Translations under genes and position numbers: made by a program
DNA from: Desulfitobacterium chlororespirans DSM 11544
GTDB lineage: Bacteria; Bacillota; Desulfitobacteriia; Desulfitobacteriales; Desulfitobacteriaceae
Direction: 5' to 3'
DNA length: 64,000 nt
Assembly: GCF_900143285.1 (NCBI RefSeq)
Contig: NZ_FRDN01000004.1
Coordinates: 437,878-501,877, forward strand
Notes under the pieces: generated by a model
What the model saw: the letters and a program-made list of their open reading frames with translations, nothing else
Told to the model about the DNA's origin: nothing
The model's database searches: none
Part shown: positions 59,464 through 64,000 of the stretch, one piece after another
Layout of the letters: each line of letters opens with the position of its first letter
Position numbering within the stretch: position 1 is the stretch's first letter

Positions 59464-60040
59464 TGTTTATCCCCTCTCCCCTTTTTATATTCTGCATGCG
59501 CCAAAGATCTCTTCCCGTTTCCATCAGCACTGCTTCAGCTGCTTGATCATCCAGCCAGGGGGGTAAGTGTCCGTTAGCGATCATAACGGATAAGCCGGTT
59601 TGAAAGATCCGCATTTTCAAGAGCAGATTCCTGCGTTCTTCAAGGGTCCAGCCAGTCATCGTTTCATCCCCGGCAAGCAATTGGAGTAAGTTATGTTCAA
59701 CGGTTTCATAGGAATCCATATAGGAATTGGGCTGCATGAGCAGCTCACGGAAAAAAACCGGATACTCCCGTGCAAAAGCTATACTGGCTTTCCCAATAGT
59801 TTCGAAGGGATGGGAGCCTTTTTGCCGGGCCAGAATTTCATCGGAAAGGGCAAAAACACGCCTGATCACAGCCTTGGTCAAATCATCAATGGCAGCAAAA
59901 TTGACATAGATCGGAGCCACTGAACAACCAAGAGCTTTGGACACATTTCTGGCGGTGATTCCTGAAAATCCTTCTTCTTTAGCAATGTTAAACGCTGCTT
60001 CGATAATGTCTTCCTTGCTGACCTTTTTTTGAGGCGGCAT
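59456..60040 (-). CDS. TetR family transcriptional regulator
   Basis: The 194-residue protein has a helix-turn-helix at about 15-60 ('ITARNVSKALGCSVAPIYVNF') followed by a helical ligand-binding domain. It overlaps the oxidoreductase start by 8 bp and should repress the pair. The dyad at 60067-60088 just upstream of its start codon is the probable operator. Confidence 0.9.
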   Translation of the reverse strand: MPPQKKVSKEDIIEAAFNIAKEEGFSGITARNVSKALGCSVAPIYVNFAAIDDLTKAVIRRVFALSDEILARQKGSHPFETIGKASIAFAREYPVFFRELLMQPNSYMDSYETVEHNLLQLLAGDETMTGWTLEERRNLLLKMRIFQTGLSVMIANGHLPPWLDDQAAEAVLMETGRDLWRMQNIKRGEGINNG

Positions 60041-60066
60041 ATCAACCCTCCTAAATATAACTAACG

Positions 60067-60088
60067 TTATATAACCATAGTTATATAA
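60067..60088. promoter_or_regulatory. Probable TetR operator
   Basis: TTATATAAC and GTTATATAA are perfect 9-bp arms around CATA, 27 bp upstream of the TetR start. An overlapping ATAAC-TAAC-GTTAT repeat at 60056-60070 extends the site. Confidence 0.7.
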
Positions 60089-60181
60089 TAATCAATAGGA
60101 TGAGAGCCGTCAATAACCTCCCATCCTGAAGGGTCAAATAAGGCAAAAACATACTTTCAAAGAACTGCCCCCAATAAAAGA

Positions 60182-60207
60182 GGCGTATTTTCTAATGAAA
60201 ATACGCC
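60182..60207 (-). terminator. Rho-independent terminator behind the aryl-sulfate sulfotransferase gene
   Basis: GGCGTATTTTC (60182-60192) and its complement (60197-60207) with loop TAAT; on the minus strand TCTTTTATT follows. It is 40 bp after the stop at 60247. Confidence 0.85.
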
Positions 60208-60246
60208 CGGTCCGCTCTCAGTCTTAAACATGAATAATGTCAGGAA

Positions 60247-61734
60247 TCAGAAGCTTTTGGCAAACAGATCATCTTCATCGTCGTCATCTTTTAAGGACAG
60301 ATCTTGATCTGCGGAGGCCACACAAGCCTGCTGCATGGTCGGATAGCCGATGGTTCCTGCCACACCTACCACATTCTGCACTTCGCAGGATGCGGCTCCG
60401 GGAACACGGAATTTCCGGATATCCAGCATGGGCACAGGAGTTTCCTGCGGTTCGGGAAGCTGCGGCACATAGCTGTAAGGATAACGGTAAGCGCGGTAAT
60501 AAATCGTGGCCGGATTAGCATTAAAGGGCGAGATAAATTCCCAAACCACTTCTTTCATCCGGGTTACCTCAAAGAAGCGTCCCCCGCACCCTTCCGTAAT
60601 CAAGGTGTTGCCATTGGGAAGGCGTTGGGCCGCACTGGTTAAAGGACTGTAGAAGCGGTAATCGGAAATTCCGGGTTGTCCGTAATCCATCAATTCGCTG
60701 GCCTTGAGCTGCCACACCACTTCCATGGTGACCGGGTTCAGTTCAAGGACCCGGGAACGGTCGGCAATGTCTACTTTGGTTCCATCTTTCGAGACATTAT
60801 TGGGGGCGCCATAGCCTGCCCAGCCTCCATTGTCAAAGATCAGGATGTTGCCGGCACCGGGGAGACCTTGAGGAATCATATGAACATGGTGTTGCCCGAT
60901 GATTTGACCGATCTTCCTCAGCTTTTTATCCTGAGCAAAATCCGGCCCCATTTTCCAGATCACTTTGCCGGTTTTCTTGGCAATAATAGCCATAATATTG
61001 GCTTCACGGGCATCCCAGATAATGTTGTCAGGATGGAAGCGCTCATCCCCTTTATCATACCATTTGTTGGGACCCAGGACACTGGCGGAATTAATATGCA
61101 TCCAGTCCCCCATGCCGCCCCCGGCTTCATGCATGTTGGGATTGCGATAAAGAGCTAACTTCGCTGCTGCACTGAACCCATACTCATTAAAATGATCGAC
61201 GGCATGCCACTCCCAGACAATATTGCCCTCCCAGTCCACTTCGATGATCACGTCATCTAAGAGCTGCTTATCCGAGATTTTTTTGTGATAACAATTTTCA
61301 TGACTAAGGATAAGGGTGTTGCCACTGTTGGTCCTGCACTCCATTCCCGGAACATAATACCCCACAGGGTTTCCCTCTCTTTGATAGTCATGATGCTGAC
61401 GAGCCATCCATTGCGGTTTTTCTCCCTCATCTTCGATATATTCCTTTTTAGCAAATTCCCAAACCACTTGGCCATCCCAGTCTACCTGAACCAGATCAAT
61501 TTGATCCTGATAACCAAATTTGCCGTTCCTGCGGCCACGGCTGCCCATCACATAGCCTCCAGGGAGCAATTTATTGGGAAATCCCTGCAGATCCTTAAAG
61601 ACGCGAACCACATTACCATTCATATCGATTAAAACGCAGCCTAAACCCGGGGCCTGCATAATGGTATAACCGTTAAAGCATTTTTCAGGATTATAGATGG
61701 TCACTCCGGTGGGATGAACAAAAGGCTGACCCAT
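60247..61734 (-). CDS. Aryl-sulfate sulfotransferase-like protein
   Basis: The 495-residue protein belongs to the ASST beta-propeller family: repeats of 'GNTLILSHEN', 'IVWEWHAVDHFNEY', 'NILIFDNGGW' and 'TLITEGCGGRFFEV' form blades, and several His-rich segments (ARQHHDYQ, GQHHVHMIP) are candidates for the catalytic His. Unlike E. coli AssT there is no signal peptide, so it is cytoplasmic, and the tail is very acidic (DDDDEDDLFAKSF). ASST moves a sulfate group between phenols. It follows the NhaC gene by 59 bp, a repeated arrangement in Desulfitobacterium (from memory of the genus). ATG 61734 follows AAGGAG. Confidence 0.88.
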   Translation of the reverse strand: MGQPFVHPTGVTIYNPEKCFNGYTIMQAPGLGCVLIDMNGNVVRVFKDLQGFPNKLLPGGYVMGSRGRRNGKFGYQDQIDLVQVDWDGQVVWEFAKKEYIEDEGEKPQWMARQHHDYQREGNPVGYYVPGMECRTNSGNTLILSHENCYHKKISDKQLLDDVIIEVDWEGNIVWEWHAVDHFNEYGFSAAAKLALYRNPNMHEAGGGMGDWMHINSASVLGPNKWYDKGDERFHPDNIIWDAREANIMAIIAKKTGKVIWKMGPDFAQDKKLRKIGQIIGQHHVHMIPQGLPGAGNILIFDNGGWAGYGAPNNVSKDGTKVDIADRSRVLELNPVTMEVVWQLKASELMDYGQPGISDYRFYSPLTSAAQRLPNGNTLITEGCGGRFFEVTRMKEVVWEFISPFNANPATIYYRAYRYPYSYVPQLPEPQETPVPMLDIRKFRVPGAASCEVQNVVGVAGTIGYPTMQQACVASADQDLSLKDDDDEDDLFAKSF

Positions 61735-61793
61735 TTAAACCACACTCCTTATCCTTTAATAACATTCAGGAATTCGAATTTTCCCTGAGCCCT

Positions 61794-63218
61794 TTAAGCC
61801 TTCATTTCCAGGGCAGGCTTGCGCACCGGTGAATTGTCCGACCGCCATATAGCAATCCCTGTATAGCCGTAAATTATGGAGAATATGGGAACAATCCAGC
61901 ACATAAAGGCATAGGGTGCATATTCATAAGCACTAACGCCAAGGACTCCCAGAATATAGAAGGCATGAACTCCCCAAGGCAGCAGGGGACTGGCAATGCA
62001 GCCGCCATCTTCAACAGTTCGAGAAAGGACCCTCAAGTGCAATCCTCTTTCCTTAAATACCGGAGCATAAGCACGTCCCGGAATAATCATGGAAACCGAT
62101 TGACTTCCTGTACCGATCAGCATGACATAGCTGGCAAACAGAACGGCGATGATCAGGCGGCCCGTGTTTTTAGCCCATTTCAGACTGGCCTCAACAATCA
62201 CTTCCAACACCCTGATCTTTTCTAGTACTCCGCCGAAGGATACTGCAGCGATCAATAACATGACAGTACTGGTAATACTGTTGATTCCCCCGCGGCTAAG
62301 CAGGTTGTCCAATTGCTCCACACCGGTGTTCCCAACATAGCCGCTGACGCTGGAGTTAAGAATCGCAATGATGGACTGCCCTTGGCATATCAAGGCTACT
62401 AAGGCTCCGAGAACAACCGACAGCAGCATCAGCGGAACGGCGGGAGTCCGGCGGTAAGCCAGGATAATCAGCACCAAAGGCGGAACCAAGGTCCATAGGG
62501 AAAGGTTAAAGGTCAGGTCAAGGGTTTGCAGGATAACTGCAATGTCCCCGCCCAAATCACTGCCGCTGTGATAATTCATGCCCATCACGGCATAAATGAC
62601 AGCGGTTACTACAGCAGCAGGTATGGTCGTCCACATCATGGAGCCAATATGGCTGAATAAATCAACTTCGCAAACAGAGGAGGCTATATTGGTTGAACTG
62701 GATGCCGGAGACATCTTATCCCCAAAGTAAGCTCCGGAAACAATAGCACCCACGACCAAAGGCAAAGGATAGCCCAGGGCCTGGCCGACGCCCATCAGAG
62801 CAATACCCACCGTCCCCATCGTCCCGAAGGAGGTTCCGGTCATTGTCGAAGCAACGATGCAGAGGATAAAGGTTGTCACCAGGTAAGTCGAGGGGGAGAT
62901 AAGCTTTAATCCCCAGTAAATGATCGTCGGAATGGTACCGGAAAGAATCCACACCCCGACCAGCATGCCCACGACGATCAAAATAAACACAGCAATATGA
63001 ACCCGTTGGATAGAATCAGACATTCCTTCCTGCAAATCCTTCCAGGAATAACCCAGGTATTTCCCAAATAAACAAGAAATCACTGTCGCAATAATCAAAG
63101 GCAGGATAGCGGGCAGCTTGGCCATAACGGTACCCCATAAAATAAAGAGTACGGGAATGACAAAGGCTACGATAGCAAAAATCAGCCCTGGTTTTTTGGT
63201 GCTACTCTCATCAGCCAT
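61794..63218 (-). CDS. NhaC-family Na+/H+ antiporter-like transporter
   Basis: The 474-residue protein has about 11-12 helices and NhaC landmarks 'TMTGTSFGTMGTVGIALMG' and 'SGAYFGDKMSPASSSTNIAS'; the second is the conserved discontinuous helix with D-K-M-S-P. NhaC-like proteins exchange Na+ or H+ for organic ions. In an operon with an aryl-sulfate sulfotransferase it may instead carry the sulfated or organic substrate in exchange for a cation; this is inferred. It ends 59 bp before the ASST start. Confidence 0.9.
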   Translation of the reverse strand: MADESSTKKPGLIFAIVAFVIPVLFILWGTVMAKLPAILPLIIATVISCLFGKYLGYSWKDLQEGMSDSIQRVHIAVFILIVVGMLVGVWILSGTIPTIIYWGLKLISPSTYLVTTFILCIVASTMTGTSFGTMGTVGIALMGVGQALGYPLPLVVGAIVSGAYFGDKMSPASSSTNIASSVCEVDLFSHIGSMMWTTIPAAVVTAVIYAVMGMNYHSGSDLGGDIAVILQTLDLTFNLSLWTLVPPLVLIILAYRRTPAVPLMLLSVVLGALVALICQGQSIIAILNSSVSGYVGNTGVEQLDNLLSRGGINSITSTVMLLIAAVSFGGVLEKIRVLEVIVEASLKWAKNTGRLIIAVLFASYVMLIGTGSQSVSMIIPGRAYAPVFKERGLHLRVLSRTVEDGGCIASPLLPWGVHAFYILGVLGVSAYEYAPYAFMCWIVPIFSIIYGYTGIAIWRSDNSPVRKPALEMKA

Positions 63219-63461
63219 TCATTGACCCCCATTCAATTGTAGTTCAACAAGGGAATTTCTCAATAAGGTTCGGCCTATCTGATTGATCGTCCTCCTCTCC
63301 GGCGTTCTCAGCCTAGACCCCGGTTTGTTGCGCAGAAGGGATATTCCAGGCATGGACCCTTCTAAGGTGATTATATTATCTGAATCTTTCTAAATCTGTT
63401 GTCGAATTAACATCTTGCAAAATTATCATATTTTTTTATTGTTATGTTTTTAAAATCCTAT

Positions 63462-63538
63462 CCTGCTTGATTGGAAAGCAGGCATGCGGAAGGGAGTACC
63501 ACCTGCCGCCTTAAAAAGCAGCCATAGGTACTCCCTTC
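63462..63538 (-). terminator. Two hairpins behind the Crp/Fnr gene
   Basis: GAAGGGAGTACC (63489-63500) pairs with its complement at 63527-63538, and CCTGCTT/AAGCAGG at 63462-63483 forms a second stem. Both are between the Crp/Fnr stop at 63563 and the NhaC start. The rest of the 344-bp gap is AT-rich with no named element. Confidence 0.55.
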
Positions 63539-63562
63539 ATGAATTATCCGGCTTAGAGGTGC

Positions 63563-64000
63563 TTATGATTCCATAACCTCTTTCAACTTTTCCAGATCAT
63601 TGATGATCATAAGATGGGTATGGTCTTTTAACGCCTGGATCTCTTTTAAATGTTTCAGGGCCTGATTGACTGTAACCCGATGCATCCCCAGTGTATTGGC
63701 TATATCCTCCTGGGTAAGCGGAATGGATGAACTTCCCCTTTTATCCACAAGGATACGTCCTTGATGGAGGAGATAAATCAATTTAGCCACACGAGCAAGC
63801 GGTTTATTAAAAACGCAATCTTCCACTTGGGTGGATAGGATATGAACCTTGCGTGAAAGAGTTTTGATAATGGATAGAGTGAGGTCAGGAAATTTGGGGA
63901 TGATCTCCTGCATAATTATCTCCATGGGATAAATATATATTTCACAATCTGTGACAGCAAAAAAGTTATAATCACAGGGCTTGCGGTTAAAAAAGGGGGT
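63563..64000 (-). CDS. Crp/Fnr family transcriptional regulator (5' end outside window)
   Basis: The frame is open to the window edge; the ATG at 63925 is internal because coding sequence ('CDYNFFAVTDCEIYIYP') continues upstream. The visible C-terminal part has the long dimer helix and a Crp-type helix-turn-helix 'TQEDIANTLGMHRVTVNQAL' (about 85 residues from the end). It is upstream of NhaC-ASST on the same strand and may activate it. Two Cys (in PCDY and TDCE) lie in the sensor region. CprK-like halide or aromatic sensing is possible by genus; the ligand is unknown. Confidence 0.85.
   Translation of the reverse strand, partial: TPFFNRKPCDYNFFAVTDCEIYIYPMEIIMQEIIPKFPDLTLSIIKTLSRKVHILSTQVEDCVFNKPLARVAKLIYLLHQGRILVDKRGSSSIPLTQEDIANTLGMHRVTVNQALKHLKEIQALKDHTHLMIINDLEKLKEVMES

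Noticed and set aside
1-64000. Mobile elements, tRNA, rRNA or CRISPR
   Set aside because: No transposase-like frames, tRNA-like cloverleafs, rRNA segments or spaced direct repeats with spacers were seen; the only regular repeat is the three-copy operator at 57813.

Overview
The window looks like a chromosomal segment of an anaerobic, spore-former-type Firmicute, most likely Desulfitobacterium or a close relative. This is an inference from gene content: a signal-less aryl-sulfate sulfotransferase behind an NhaC antiporter, a Crp/Fnr regulator of the kind common in that genus, an Amj-type lipid II flippase, VanW, a MptD-family ECF transporter, many two-component systems and AGGAGG ribosome sites throughout. 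No rRNA, tRNA, CRISPR array, insertion sequence or prophage was seen.

Left part (1-27.8 kb). A minus-strand block runs lipoprotein SBP, two exporter-fold ABC half-transporters, FecCD permease, FecE ATPase, methyltransferase, and looks like a metallophore or tetrapyrrole uptake locus. A MarR gene and another ABC half-transporter follow. Divergent from the SBP gene is a response regulator and a histidine kinase whose C-terminus is fused to a second, leaderless copy of the same binding protein; this is the most unusual object in the window. Next come a double DUF1538 membrane protein with two P-II-like proteins, and a plus-strand operon of a 23-residue peptide, two methyltransferases, a radical SAM/SPASM protein and an alpha/beta hydrolase, whose first ribosome site lies inside an almost perfect dyad. 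A MarR/iron-sulfur pair, amj, a Phd-like/HicA-like toxin-antitoxin pair, small proteins, VanW, a phosphotransferase and a PchR-like AraC regulator divergent from a three-gene ECF importer complete the region.

Middle (28-46 kb). Several genes are damaged: a frameshifted metallo-beta-lactamase-fold gene, a truncated DHHW protein in an MBOAT/SGNH acetylation cluster, a 36-codon fragment resembling the start of pgsA and a 5'-truncated diguanylate cyclase. A MarR/MFS pair has matching operators. A split MacA/MacB exporter with a Usp-like protein, and a separate operon of two TolC-family proteins plus a PhoB/PhoR-like system, share a conserved upstream box of about 55 bp. They are probably one regulon.

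Right part (46-64 kb). This holds a ferritin-like protein, a PAS-SpoIIE phosphatase, an alkylsulfatase-like hydrolase controlled by a MarR protein through TTTGATATCAAA sites, a PhzF gene fused by deletion to a YciI remnant, a short divergent SEDS (FtsW/RodA-like) protein, a truncated alpha/beta hydrolase, an ABC-2 drug exporter with its own two-component system and 11-bp-periodic boxes, a flavin-type oxidase, a Phd-Uma2 fusion behind three ATTAGCTA repeats spaced exactly 30 bp, a TetR/phytoene-desaturase-like operon, NhaC plus aryl-sulfate sulfotransferase, and a partial Crp/Fnr gene.

Regulatory logic is unusually readable: each of the four MarR genes and the TetR gene has a recognisable dyad at its own promoter, and each MarR dyad recurs at a likely target.
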